Shown: positions 38,351-48,019 of the stretch, one piece after another | Position numbering within the stretch: position 1 is the stretch's first letter | Layout of the letters: every line of letters starts with the position of its first letter | Assembly: GCA_021582655.1 (NCBI GenBank) | Contig: CP091135.1 | Location: forward strand, 2,194,642 to 2,258,641 | Reading direction: 5' to 3' | DNA: 64,000 nucleotides | Source of the DNA: Nitrosomonas sp. | GTDB taxonomy: Bacteria > Pseudomonadota > Gammaproteobacteria > Burkholderiales > Nitrosomonadaceae | Translations under genes and position numbers: made by a program | The notes under the pieces: generated by a model | Told to the model about the DNA's origin: nothing | Database searches by the model: none | Seen by the model: only the letters and a program-made list of their open reading frames with translations

Positions 38351-39832
38351 ATGACCGAAACCGCGCTCTTCGAAACCACGATCAAAAGCCTGCCCCTCGT
38401 GCATCGCGGCAAAGTCCGCGATATTTACGCCGTCGGCGACGACAAATTATTGATCGTGCAAACCGACCGCTTATCCGCTTTCGACGTGATCCTGCCGACC
38501 GCCGTACCCGGCAAAGGCAAAATCCTCACCAAGTTGTCGCAATTCTGGTTCGACGAGCTCGCACATATCCTGCCGAACCACTTGACCGGCATCGCGCCGG
38601 AATCGGTCGTGGCTGATAACGAACGCGATCAGGTCAAAGACCGCGCCTTTGTGATCCGGCGCCTGAAACCGCTGCCGATCGAAGTCATCGTGCGCGGCTA
38701 CGTGGTCGGCTCCGGCTGGAAAGATTACCAGCAAACCGGCGCGATCTGCGGCATTCCGCTGCCGCCGGACTTGAAACTTGCCGACAAATTGCCGGACGGC
38801 GCGATCTTCACGCCGTCGACCAAAGCCGCCGCCGGGGCGCACGATGAAAACATCACCGTTGCCGAAGCGGAACGACTGCTAGGCCGGGAATTGACCGCCC
38901 AAGTCAGCACCAAAGCCATCCAGCTCTATTCCAGAGCCGCTCAGTATGCACAAGCGCACGGCATCATCATCGCCGACACCAAGTTCGAATTCGGCCTGGA
39001 TGAACAAGGCGAACTGTACCTGATCGACGAAGTGCTAACCCCCGACTCATCCCGCTTCTGGCCTGCCGACCAATACCAGCCCGGCCAGAACCCACCGAGC
39101 TTCGACAAACAATTCGTGCGCGACTGGCTGGAAACGCAGGACTGGAACAAACAAGCCCCGGCTCCGGCATTGCCGGACGAGATTTTGCAGCAAACGGTGG
39201 AGAAGTATCGAGAGGCATTGCAATTTTTAGTAAAAACACCAATACCACAGAACATAATTAATCGGGCGTTTGAACTTCATAAATGGATTACTGATCACCT
39301 TGACGGCTTGAGTATTCCTCGTAACCCAAGAATCCAATATGCAGTATCTTGCTACGACATCGTCATTGAGCACCATATCGGTATTACAGAACTTTTGCGC
39401 TGCAAAGTCTATGGTTCAGCCTTTGCGTTAGTACGCCCGTTGTTCGAAACATTTGTTCGGGGCGTATGGTTACGACACTGTGCAACCGATAAGCAAATCA
39501 AGGACTACGTCAATGATAAAATTGACCTTAAATTCTGCGAGATTCTCAAGGATGTAGAAAAAGCAGATGAGTTTAAAAATGGAATCCTCACAGAACTTAA
39601 GAATCATGCTTGGAAAGCAATGAACAGCTATACACATAGTGGTTTTTTACAAGCAAGTCGTCGCACTTCTGGTATGTCTATCGAGCCTAATTTTGCTGCT
39701 GAGGAGATTATAGAAGTTGCAAATCTTGCCGGAACATTTGCTCTTCTTGCATGCGAGCAAATAGCGATCGAAGCTAAATATGAAAGCCTCGCAAGCGAAG
39801 TGCTCAAAATGCTTCATGGCACTGCTGAATGA
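38351..39832 (+). CDS. purC: PurC (SAICAR synthase) with a foreign C-terminal domain
   Basis: The first about 295 residues are an ordinary SAICAR synthetase, joining aspartate to [29 protein letters not shown] in part, [34 protein letters not shown], and [13 protein letters not shown]. Normal family proteins stop near KYREALQFL. Here the frame continues for about 195 more residues with no known link to purines: helical, with [19 protein letters not shown] and [18 protein letters not shown], resembling uncharacterised DUF6988/DUF5677-like small proteins. DNA after about 39235 drops clearly in GC. The tail looks like an incoming gene joined in frame to the purC end. Whether PurC activity survives is unknown. 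Confidence 0.9.
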   Translation: MTETALFETTIKSLPLVHRGKVRDIYAVGDDKLLIVQTDRLSAFDVILPTAVPGKGKILTKLSQFWFDELAHILPNHLTGIAPESVVADNERDQVKDRAFVIRRLKPLPIEVIVRGYVVGSGWKDYQQTGAICGIPLPPDLKLADKLPDGAIFTPSTKAAAGAHDENITVAEAERLLGRELTAQVSTKAIQLYSRAAQYAQAHGIIIADTKFEFGLDEQGELYLIDEVLTPDSSRFWPADQYQPGQNPPSFDKQFVRDWLETQDWNKQAPAPALPDEILQQTVEKYREALQFLVKTPIPQNIINRAFELHKWITDHLDGLSIPRNPRIQYAVSCYDIVIEHHIGITELLRCKVYGSAFALVRPLFETFVRGVWLRHCATDKQIKDYVNDKIDLKFCEILKDVEKADEFKNGILTELKNHAWKAMNSYTHSGFLQASRRTSGMSIEPNFAAEEIIEVANLAGTFALLACEQIAIEAKYESLASEVLKMLHGTAE

Positions 39833-39997
39833 CGAGCCAGTAGCCCGGATAAACCAGCACCATTCGGAATAAAAACTTCCTTCATCAAACACATTAAATC
39901 TTGCATCATACACAATCCGGTCAGGTGATTTACTTGCAATGCGATGCACAATAAGCGGCTTACCTTCCTTTGCCAATCCAATCTTGGAGCGGATCCC
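39833..39997. other. Gap between the purC fusion and hicB
   Basis: About 165 bases, AT-richer than purC. A long antisense frame runs through it into the fused purC tail but lacks a start signal and domain-like features. GGAG at 39986-39989 serves hicB. Confidence 0.4.
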
Positions 39998-40207
39998 ATG
40001 TATAAGCAAATGACCGCCATCATTGAACGTGAAGACAGCGGTTACGTGTCTTTCTGTCCGGAGCTCGACATCGCCAGTCAAGGCGATACCGTTCAAGAAG
40101 CGCGTGAAAACTTGGAATTGTTTTTCGAGACCGCATCGGCGGAGGAAATTCAACAGCAGTCGCATGATGCGATTCACATAACCCGCGCAGAGATTGCCGT
40201 CGGGTAA
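39998..40207 (+). CDS. hicB: HicB-family antitoxin, short form
   Basis: A 69-residue HicB-like protein: YKQMTAIIEREDSGYVSFCPELDIASQGDT in part, with the typical CPELDIASQGDTVEEA/QEARENL pattern that forms the partial RNase-H-like fold. It lacks the C-terminal DNA-binding domain seen in longer HicBs. GGAG lies 8 bases upstream of the ATG. The reading frame overlaps the start of the hicA-like frame by 14 bases. HicB normally binds and neutralises the HicA RNase. Its toxin neighbour here appears damaged. Confidence 0.85.
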   Translation: MYKQMTAIIEREDSGYVSFCPELDIASQGDTVQEARENLELFFETASAEEIQQQSHDAIHITRAEIAVG

Positions 40208-40385
40208 GTTTCGGATTTTATCCGGACAGCAACTGCGCACTATTTTGACGCAACAGGGTTTTATTGAAATCCGGCGGCGCGGTGGTGTATTCGTAGATTC
40301 GGTGCCGGTTATTTCATTTCCCAATCAAGCCTCGGGTGAGGAATGCCCGGAATTGCTGGGTGCGGCAATAATTTTTTTATTATAA
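40194..40385 (+). pseudogene. hicA: hicA-like toxin gene lacking the catalytic His region
   Basis: The first about 25 residues match HicA: KFRILSGQQLRTILTQQGFIEIRRRG is split here as KFRILSGQQLRTIL and QQGFIEIRRRG. In HicA the next residues are GSHxxM with the catalytic histidine. Here the protein continues GVFVDSVPVISF and ends in an unrelated tail (63 residues in all), with no histidine. The frame also overlaps the end of the opposing HDOD-GGDEF gene by 61 bases, as if a deletion had joined them. It is probably inactive, leaving hicB as a remnant or a free antitoxin. Confidence 0.7.
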
Positions 40386-42268
40386 GCAATAAAAATCCGA
40401 TTCCTGCCGGCATGTTTTGCAGCGTACAACGCCTTGTCCGCCGCATTGATCAATTGATCGGTATTGCCGATACTGGATTCTTTAATTGCAACACCGATGC
40501 TGATGGTAATTTGGATATGCTCTTCTCCGACATCGATTTTCTGCTGACTGATCAGATGGCGAAGCCTTTCCGCGAAATGAACCACGGCGCTGGCATTTGC
40601 GGTCCCGAGCTGACAAACCACCAAAAATTCTTCACCGCCCAAACGGCAAAACATATCGCCTTTTCGCCCCGCTTTTCTAAAAATCGCAGCCACTTCTTTC
40701 AATACCTTGTCACCGATCGCATGACCATACACATCGTTGATTTTTTTGAAGTAATCGATATCCAGCAGCATAATCGCCATCAATTGACCGGATCGATTGG
40801 CCACACTCCAGGTTCCCTCGAGCGCGGCTATGCCGGAACGGCGATTCGGTAACTCCGTCAACATATCGGTCAACGCATAATATTCCAACTTGCGGTTAGT
40901 GACAGCCAGTTCGGCAGCAAAGCGTTTGAGTTGTTCACGATCCCGCTCCCAGGATTCCTGTAGCTGACAATAATGCCAAGCCGCGCGCAATCGGGCACGA
41001 AAGGCTCGGATATTGATCGGTTTACTGATGTAGTCATCAACACCCGCATCAAACGCTTTGATGACTTCATCTTCATTCTCGACCCCCGTTAACATAATGA
41101 CGTACAAATGCTGCCCCCATTCGGTGGCACGCAGGGATTTAACCAATTCCAATCCGCTCATTACCGGCATCATCCAATCAGTAATGACGATATTCGGTAA
41201 AAAATCCACCGCTTGCGTTAGCGCCTCTTGACCGTTACCGCATACCACCACAGTATGGCCAAGTGTATTCGCCAAAATCTCTTGCGTTAAAATTGCGCTG
41301 GTAACATCGTCCTCCACCAACAGAATACGCAACAAATGCGCATTGTCCTCCTGATCCACCCGTGGCGCTGCCGCGGTGATCATCTTCTCAAAAGGTTGAG
41401 ACAAACTGACAACGGGTATTTTGAGAATTTTTCCCCATGCATGCCATTCTCTGATGATTTGATCGATGAAGGTTCCGAATGCTTTGGTATCCAGTCCTAT
41501 TTTTCCACCTAAAAACAATAATCCGGCAATTTTCTGATTCCGTACCGAATCCCCGCTTAAAGCAAAATCGGCAATCTGTTTTCCCAAATGCAGCAACTGT
41601 ACAATCTGATACGGTCGCGAACCGTCGGAGAAACTGGAAGCATCAGGGTCTTCGTGATAATAAATACATTCGATGAAAATGGGTGGGAAGCCGAAATTGA
41701 CCAGTAACGCCGCTGTCAATTCATTGTGATCCGTATGGAGATGGATCTGTTCCAACCGGCTCAGATCAATATCACTGGGTTGCTCTTTCAGTATTTCGGT
41801 ATATTTTTCAGGATAAACGGTCGCAAGCGCCATGCGGCCGATGCGCATTAATAAACCGCAAGAAAACAATTCATCCGGCGGCGCAGCACGCGCCACTTTT
41901 CCCAGTTCCTGCATGGCAATTGCCATCAGCAAGGAGTGCGACCAGAATGCCTGATAATCAAAACCGGTTGACGGACCTTGCCGATATTGATCGATCAATG
42001 AAAAACCCATGGCCAATTGCTTGACAGCGGACAAACCTACTCGCGAAACAGCTTCTGCAACCGATGAAATGGAACGCGTCGTGATTTTAGCGGCATTGGC
42101 ACGTTGCACCAACCGGCCCGAAAGCGCCGGGTCGGTTTGGATCAACTTGGTAATTTCACCGATCGTCACGTCTTCCTGCTTGCACAATTCCAGAAGTGCG
42201 AGCGCCACGCCTTTCGGGCTGGGTAGGGAAGTATCCAGATTAAGCTGATTGAGATCAGCAATTTTCAT
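40325..42268 (-). CDS. HDOD-REC-GGDEF signalling protein (probable diguanylate cyclase)
   Basis: About 647 residues in three modules. Residues about 15-280 form an HDOD domain (PALSGRLVQRANAAK). Residues about 315-435 form a receiver (LRILLVEDDVTSAI, phospho-Asp in IVITDWMMPVMSG, LTGVENEDEV, ISKP). Residues about 465-635 form a GGDEF domain with active-site RLGGEEFLVVCQ and LLDIDYFKKINDVYGH, so it should make cyclic-di-GMP when the receiver is phosphorylated. The start is taken as the ATG at 42268 (MKIADLNQ). That overlaps the end of the preceding gene by 14 bases. It is the last gene of the TonB-receptor/YfiR/kinase operon. Confidence 0.92.
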   Translation of the reverse strand: MKIADLNQLNLDTSLPSPKGVALALLELCKQEDVTIGEITKLIQTDPALSGRLVQRANAAKITTRSISSVAEAVSRVGLSAVKQLAMGFSLIDQYRQGPSTGFDYQAFWSHSLLMAIAMQELGKVARAAPPDELFSCGLLMRIGRMALATVYPEKYTEILKEQPSDIDLSRLEQIHLHTDHNELTAALLVNFGFPPIFIECIYYHEDPDASSFSDGSRPYQIVQLLHLGKQIADFALSGDSVRNQKIAGLLFLGGKIGLDTKAFGTFIDQIIREWHAWGKILKIPVVSLSQPFEKMITAAAPRVDQEDNAHLLRILLVEDDVTSAILTQEILANTLGHTVVVCGNGQEALTQAVDFLPNIVITDWMMPVMSGLELVKSLRATEWGQHLYVIMLTGVENEDEVIKAFDAGVDDYISKPINIRAFRARLRAAWHYCQLQESWERDREQLKRFAAELAVTNRKLEYYALTDMLTELPNRRSGIAALEGTWSVANRSGQLMAIMLLDIDYFKKINDVYGHAIGDKVLKEVAAIFRKAGRKGDMFCRLGGEEFLVVCQLGTANASAVVHFAERLRHLISQQKIDVGEEHIQITISIGVAIKESSIGNTDQLINAADKALYAAKHAGRNRIFIAYNKKIIAAPSNSGHSSPEA

Positions 42269-44381
42269 AGGTAACCTCACTGGGTTGAACGGCCTGAATT
42301 AACCACCGCATTTCAGCCACTCCGATCACCTCTTTCAAACCGATGGGCTTCCCGAAATAATAGCCCTGCAAAGTTTCACAGCCGAAATATTTCAAAATCT
42401 GCGCTTGAGCCAGCGATTCGATACCTTCCGCCGTCACGGCAAATCCCAAGTTTTTCGACAATGAGATAATCGCCCTGACGATAGCCAGATTATCTTTATT
42501 ATTCAGAATGCCGCATACGAAGCTCCGATCAATCTTGATATTGGTGATTGGCAATTGCTTTAAGTAATTCATTGAAGAGTAACCGGTCCCAAAATCGTCC
42601 AATGCGATCTGAATCCGATACTGTCGCAAGGTATGCAACGTAGCCAAAGTACTCTCACTGCGCTCCATTAAGGCACCTTCGGTGATTTCGAATACCAATC
42701 GATCAGCGGGAAATCCGGTTTCCGCTAAAATATCGAGTACCATTCTCACAAAATCGGGTGCCTTGAGCTGCATAGGCGACAAATTGACCGCCATTTCCAA
42801 GAAAAGTCCGTCTTTTTGCCATTGCATCGCTTCAACGCAAGCCGTACGCAATACCCATTCGCCGATGGGAATGATGAGTCCGTTTTCTTCCGCCAGCGGA
42901 ATAAAATCGAGTGGCGATATAATTCCCTGCTGCGGATGATTCCAACGAATCAGTGCTTCGACGGATTTGATACACTCCCGGGCAATATCGAATTGCGGTT
43001 GGTAGCATAAAGAAAACTGATCATTTTCCAATGCATTGCGCAAATCATTCTCCATGTGCATGCGCTTCTCGGCTTGCAATGTAAGATTGGCATTATAAAA
43101 CTGGCAGTTATCCCGCCCCTCGTCTTTGGCATGGTACATCGCGGTGTCGGCGTTCTTCAGCAATATCTCGGCATCCTCCCCGTCGTCAGGATAAAGCGCG
43201 ATCCCGATGCTGGCGGTTAAAACAACATCGCGGCTGGACAAGTGAAATGGCCGCCGCATCGTCTCACGAATACGGTGCGCCAGTAACAAAGCGTCTTCAG
43301 TGCAAGAAAGGTTCGGGATAACCACTGTAAATTCATCGCCCCCCAGGCGTGCAAGATTCACTTCTGATCGATCCGCACTGTTGCGCGAAATGAAATCGGA
43401 TGGACGGGTACTGCTTTGCAAGCGTTCAGCCGCCCATTTCAGAACCACATCGCCCGTGGTATGCCCCATGGTATCGTTGATACTTTTAAATCCATCCAGA
43501 TCTAAAAACAATACCGCCAATTTGTTACGCTGAAACTTGGCGCGTTGAATTTCCCCCTCTAAACGCTCCAGGAAAGACTGGCGATTCGGCAATCCGGTCA
43601 GATTATCGAAATACGCCATATTGAATATTTTTCGCTCCGAATCCTTACGATCGGTAATGTCACGCACCAGGCAGAGCGTTTTTTGTTCATCGATCACCGC
43701 AATGCGGTTCTCGTAATAGCGAATTACATCCGCAGCCAGTTTCAGCGGATACTCGAACGATTGCACGCCGTGATGATGCCGGGCCAGTTCGACCGCATCC
43801 AAATAGCGTGTAACAATATCTTCGGGAAGGTATCGCTTCAAATTCTCACCTGCACGCGCCGGCAACCACGGCGTATTCTCCTGTCGGCTGCATACCTCGA
43901 AGACTTCGCCCTCATCGCTTATGATGAACATGGTATCGGGAATTGCGCTAAAAATCGCGTGGCTGCGTGCATTGGCATTCTTCAGCGCCAACAGGTTCAA
44001 GTAGGCGCGCTGAAGATACAATATGCGATAACCAATCAAACTCCAGTTGATCGGCTTGGCGATAAAATCGGTCGCCCCCACTTCAAAAGCACAATTGATG
44101 GATTGCACATCGTCCATACCGGTAACCATGATGATAGGCAGTTCATTGCCCACTTGTTGACGCAGCCACGTACAGACCTGGAATCCATCCATACCCGGCA
44201 TGCTCACATCCAGCATGACCAAATCGATCGTGTTGGCAGCAAACAATTGAATGGCCTGATTACCATCATTGGCGATCAAAACACGATAACCCGCTCTCTC
44301 CAAAGCGACTTGCATGAGCATGCGGATCGTTTCGTCGTCATCCGCCACCAATATATTTAAAGTTTGGTTTGTCACGGTCAT
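42255..44381 (-). CDS. REC-PAS-GGDEF-EAL cyclic-di-GMP regulator
   Basis: A 708-residue response regulator. The receiver has Asp58 in [19 protein letters not shown]-like segment (about 138-250, ending [12 protein letters not shown]) follows. The GGDEF domain carries [14 protein letters not shown] (347-351), which is intact, and the EAL domain carries [11 protein letters not shown] (475-477), [11 protein letters not shown] and [17 protein letters not shown] with IKIDRSFV, all needed for phosphodiesterase activity. Both enzyme halves appear intact, so the protein could make or break cyclic-di-GMP. Its ATG overlaps the stop of the hybrid kinase gene (ATGA), which strongly suggests coupled translation. 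Confidence 0.93.
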   Translation of the reverse strand: MTVTNQTLNILVADDDETIRMLMQVALERAGYRVLIANDGNQAIQLFAANTIDLVMLDVSMPGMDGFQVCTWLRQQVGNELPIIMVTGMDDVQSINCAFEVGATDFIAKPINWSLIGYRILYLQRAYLNLLALKNANARSHAIFSAIPDTMFIISDEGEVFEVCSRQENTPWLPARAGENLKRYLPEDIVTRYLDAVELARHHHGVQSFEYPLKLAADVIRYYENRIAVIDEQKTLCLVRDITDRKDSERKIFNMAYFDNLTGLPNRQSFLERLEGEIQRAKFQRNKLAVLFLDLDGFKSINDTMGHTTGDVVLKWAAERLQSSTRPSDFISRNSADRSEVNLARLGGDEFTVVIPNLSCTEDALLLAHRIRETMRRPFHLSSRDVVLTASIGIALYPDDGEDAEILLKNADTAMYHAKDEGRDNCQFYNANLTLQAEKRMHMENDLRNALENDQFSLCYQPQFDIARECIKSVEALIRWNHPQQGIISPLDFIPLAEENGLIIPIGEWVLRTACVEAMQWQKDGLFLEMAVNLSPMQLKAPDFVRMVLDILAETGFPADRLVFEITEGALMERSESTLATLHTLRQYRIQIALDDFGTGYSSMNYLKQLPITNIKIDRSFVCGILNNKDNLAIVRAIISLSKNLGFAVTAEGIESLAQAQILKYFGCETLQGYYFGKPIGLKEVIGVAEMRWLIQAVQPSEVTYENC

Positions 44382-47143
44382 TGGATAATACTTGTTATTT
44401 CAGCGATCACTTGTCGATATTCTTCCTGCAAATCCTTTTGCAGCAGCCCGGCTTGCTCGAGATCCCCTGTTTTGCCGCATTGTTCCAGCTGTTTAAACAA
44501 TTCGAATAACGCTTCCGCACCGATGTTACCTGCACCGGACTTCAACGCATGAGCCGATTGTTGCAGTTTATCAGCTTCATTATTTTGAATGGATAATTCG
44601 ATCTGACGCAGATGAGTTTCAGCGGAAGCCAAGAAAGCGCGCAGAATTTTAATCAGCAACACATCCCCGTTACCGGAGTTGAGTTCACGGATTTGTTTCA
44701 AGCGCGCCGGATTCAATACGAACACCGTGGCAGGCTCGGTCTTCTTCGTATTTTCTTCTATTGTTGCGGCATGCTCAATCTCGTGCTTTTCCCTTTCTTT
44801 GGGCAACCAGGTTGAAATTTTTTGTTCCAGCTGATCGATCGAATACGGTTTCGATAAAAAGTCGTCCATTCCCATGCTGAGGCATCGTTGACGATCCTCT
44901 TCTGTTGCATTGGCGGTAAGCGCGATAATCGGTATCTTGTTCGAACGTTGACGAATCAACCGGGTTGCTTCGTAACCATCCATAACCGGCATCTGGCAAT
45001 CCATCAAAATGAGGTCGTACTGCCCGGCTTCGAGAAAATCGATAGCTTGCTTGCCGTTCTCGGTAATGGTTACATCAATCCCCAAATGCTGCAGCATCGC
45101 CTTCGCCACCTCCTGATTCACCGGATTATCTTCAGCTAACAGAATATTGTTTTTATAAACAATCGCCTCAGTTGTAAGTACATTCTGTTTCACTTCCTCG
45201 TTTCCGGTATCGGTATTCGTCATATCGAATCGCATCACATCACTAATCACTTCCAATAATTCGGCTTGCCGCACAGGCTTGCTAAGGCAACGCAGAATCC
45301 CGGCCCGCCGCCTATCCTCTTGATTCGCAGTATTATTGGCCGAAGTCAGAATCATCAAACGGGTTCGATTTAATTCCGGAACGATCCGAATTTTTTCCGC
45401 CAGCTGCAACCCGTTGGTTTCCGGCATATGCATATCCAAAATCACCAATTGGAATGGCGCACCTTCATGCACCGCCTGATGCATTATGCTGATCGCTTGA
45501 TCGGCGCCGTCAACGCTGTTTACGACCATTTGCCAATTTTGCAATTGTAATCTAAGGATTTCCTGGTTGGTCTTATTATCATCCACCACTAATACCTTGA
45601 TTCCCTGGAGTGCCGCCGCATCGAATTCATCCGGTTGCGCCAAATGCGATTTCTCCAGTTGCAATTCGATAAAAAACTTAGCGCCTTGGTTCAACGTACT
45701 TTCAACCCATATGTTCCCTCCCATCAATTCCAGCAAGCGCTTGCAAATCGTCAATCCAAGACCGGTTCCACCGTATTTTCTCGTCATTGAACCATCGGCT
45801 TGGGCGAAATGCTGAAAAATCTTTTCATGAAATTCCGGCGCGATACCGATGCCGGTATCTTCGACACTGATACCCAATTTCATGGTCGTTTCAGTTTCAG
45901 CCAACAACTTGACTCGCACCACGATCTCGCCTCGGGCGGTGAACTTAATCGCATTATTCAGTAAATTGGAGATAACTTGCCGCAATCGAAACGGATCTCC
46001 ACGCACCATAAAGCTTCGATTCGGCGGGGCGAATTGCGCAATCAATTCCAGATTCTTTTCATCGGCGGGCTGCGAAAACATGACCATCGTATCCTCAATG
46101 GATTTAACCAGATCAAAATCGATTCTCTCCAAATCCATATGGTTCGATTCGATCTTCGAGAAATCCAGGATATCATTGATAATCCCCAATAAATGCTGAC
46201 CGGAACGCTGCACCGTTCCAGCATAACGATGCTGTTCGGGAGTTAATCGGCTATTTAGCAATAACTCGGTCATTCCCAGAACCCCGTTCATCGGTGTACG
46301 GATTTCGTGACTCATGGTGGCAAGGAACTCGCTTTTTGCCTTATTAGCCGCTTCGGCCATTTCCTTGGCATTCATCAGTTCCGCGGTACGCCGGGCAACT
46401 TTATCTTCAAGATGTTCCAAATAATCGGCAAGCTCCGCGTCCCGCTCCTGTATCATCTCCAACATGCTGTTGAATCCCTTGGACAGCGTACGCAATTCAG
46501 CGATTGCGCTATGCCGGATCCGGGTAGTGTAATCCGCATTGGACGTGACATATTCCATGGTCGTCGCAAGCTCGTTCAGCGGATCCAACACCGACCGATT
46601 CAGTCGCTTCAGTAGGAAATTAGCGAATAACAAAGCGATTAAAGCGGATACGATAATCACAACCACCTGCCAGAATACTCCCCAGTATAATGGCAGCATG
46701 GAAACTTCCAAATAAATAGCGCCTAACTGTTGATCATTGAAAATAATCGGTTGGGCGATCGCCAAGAATTTGGTATTGAATTGAATAATCTCATCGGTGG
46801 CAACCAGGGATTTCGGTGTTGATTTACTTCCATCCGAATATTCCGCGAATCGCTTTTCCCCCTCGGTATAGATTGCCGCAGCTTGCACACCTTGCGTATT
46901 TTTAAGGGAGCGCAACAAAACCTTGGCCGTCGCTTGGTCTTGAAACATCAATGTGGAAATTGCATTCTCCGCCAACAAGTTTGCCGTGGATTGTCCCGAT
47001 TGGATCAGCGCATAATAACTGACCAGGAAACTGCTGGTAGTCACCAGCAGTGCCAGCAACAGCATGGCGACGCTTTGTGTCGCGAAGCTTATTTTTTGTA
47101 ATTTCGCACGGAGTGTTATTTCGGGTGCTGTTTGATGATTCAT
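44378..47143 (-). CDS. Hybrid sensor histidine kinase, HK-REC-REC-Hpt
   Basis: A 921-residue BarA-like kinase. Two helices (about 25-45 and 155-178) flank a periplasmic sensor of about 110 residues. A HAMP and coiled coil (about 178-265) lead to HisKA with His279 in [16 protein letters not shown], then the ATPase ([35 protein letters not shown]). Two receivers follow, with Asp570 ([10 protein letters not shown]) and Asp715 ([16 protein letters not shown]), then an Hpt domain with [17 protein letters not shown]. The final Hpt is the likely phosphate donor to the two response regulators encoded next. The upstream gene is a YfiR-like periplasmic protein, with stop and start overlapping by one base (TAATG). 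Confidence 0.93.
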   Translation of the reverse strand: MNHQTAPEITLRAKLQKISFATQSVAMLLLALLVTTSSFLVSYYALIQSGQSTANLLAENAISTLMFQDQATAKVLLRSLKNTQGVQAAAIYTEGEKRFAEYSDGSKSTPKSLVATDEIIQFNTKFLAIAQPIIFNDQQLGAIYLEVSMLPLYWGVFWQVVVIIVSALIALLFANFLLKRLNRSVLDPLNELATTMEYVTSNADYTTRIRHSAIAELRTLSKGFNSMLEMIQERDAELADYLEHLEDKVARRTAELMNAKEMAEAANKAKSEFLATMSHEIRTPMNGVLGMTELLLNSRLTPEQHRYAGTVQRSGQHLLGIINDILDFSKIESNHMDLERIDFDLVKSIEDTMVMFSQPADEKNLELIAQFAPPNRSFMVRGDPFRLRQVISNLLNNAIKFTARGEIVVRVKLLAETETTMKLGISVEDTGIGIAPEFHEKIFQHFAQADGSMTRKYGGTGLGLTICKRLLELMGGNIWVESTLNQGAKFFIELQLEKSHLAQPDEFDAAALQGIKVLVVDDNKTNQEILRLQLQNWQMVVNSVDGADQAISIMHQAVHEGAPFQLVILDMHMPETNGLQLAEKIRIVPELNRTRLMILTSANNTANQEDRRRAGILRCLSKPVRQAELLEVISDVMRFDMTNTDTGNEEVKQNVLTTEAIVYKNNILLAEDNPVNQEVAKAMLQHLGIDVTITENGKQAIDFLEAGQYDLILMDCQMPVMDGYEATRLIRQRSNKIPIIALTANATEEDRQRCLSMGMDDFLSKPYSIDQLEQKISTWLPKEREKHEIEHAATIEENTKKTEPATVFVLNPARLKQIRELNSGNGDVLLIKILRAFLASAETHLRQIELSIQNNEADKLQQSAHALKSGAGNIGAEALFELFKQLEQCGKTGDLEQAGLLQKDLQEEYRQVIAEITSIIQ

Positions 47144-47790
47144 TATTGATATACCTCATGGGCAAAACGGAGTAATTCGGAACTAAGTTGTAAACCGGCA
47201 CTTTGCGCAACCTTGATATTGGCGTCGAAAATTATTTTTCCATCCCTGATAACCATACTGATGGCAACATCTTGCCGGCTCAAACCCGGACTGTCGCTGA
47301 CGGTTAATATCGGTTTCCCGCTTACTTGATCCAAAATGTCAGCAAGGTTTTTCAATGCCGGCTTGGAAATAAAAACGACTTGGCAATCGGAGAGCTCCGC
47401 AGTGTTTTTGGTATGCCGAATCACTATGTCGGCATCATTGATTTTTTTATCGTGCAAATACTGCAAATTCTCACCGAATGGATCAACACCATGAATGCAC
47501 ACGGTGAGATAGTGATTGGGTTGATCCGGCCAGTATGTATAAGTGATAAAGTTATAGAGAAAAGCCACTTTCAATCGGTACTCGGATACTTCCTGGCTGC
47601 GCGCCGTTGATGCCGTAATAAAAAGCAATATCCCACCGAGCAATAGCATCCAATAACGGCAACCGGTATCCCACTTACGGCAACGTCGCTTAGCGCTCGG
47701 CAAAACGAACCCAGGCATCCTGAACGGGTTCGGTCGCCGGCGCTCTAGCTTGGTGATCGTGCGGGCTACATATCCCGAAAAACCAATCAT
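47143..47790 (-). CDS. YfiR-like periplasmic protein (DUF4154)
   Basis: A 215-residue protein with a long basic N-terminus, a hydrophobic export segment (about 47-65, core [12 protein letters not shown]) and a periplasmic YfiR-like domain: [69 protein letters not shown] and [23 protein letters not shown]. In Pseudomonas, YfiR represses the diguanylate cyclase YfiN in the periplasm. Here the membrane partner is more likely the hybrid kinase encoded next, whose ATG overlaps the YfiR-like stop. GAGCGG lies before the ATG at 47790; later ATGs at 47718 and 47649 are possible. Confidence 0.88.
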   Translation of the reverse strand: MIGFSGYVARTITKLERRRPNPFRMPGFVLPSAKRRCRKWDTGCRYWMLLLGGILLFITASTARSQEVSEYRLKVAFLYNFITYTYWPDQPNHYLTVCIHGVDPFGENLQYLHDKKINDADIVIRHTKNTAELSDCQVVFISKPALKNLADILDQVSGKPILTVSDSPGLSRQDVAISMVIRDGKIIFDANIKVAQSAGLQLSSELLRFAHEVYQ

Positions 47791-48019
47791 CGTTGCCGCT
47801 CGATGCCTTGGCAGTCGAAACTGTCGCGTAACCGCATTCCCCCCTGTTTTTTTCCCAACATCAATTCGATTCCACTCTCATCAATCGCCCCAATTGCAAT
47901 TACTCCGAATTCCGGATTGCAAAACCGCCGACGCAGCACAAAAACAACCCAAAGCAATCATCTTGCAAGAATCGGAAAAAGATATGCACCACGATCAGTC
48001 CGAGCACACACAATTCCAT

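Noticed and set aside
39647-40324. Minus-strand frame through the fused purC tail and hicB
   Set aside because: It overlaps two better-supported genes, lacks a ribosome-binding site and matches no family I know.
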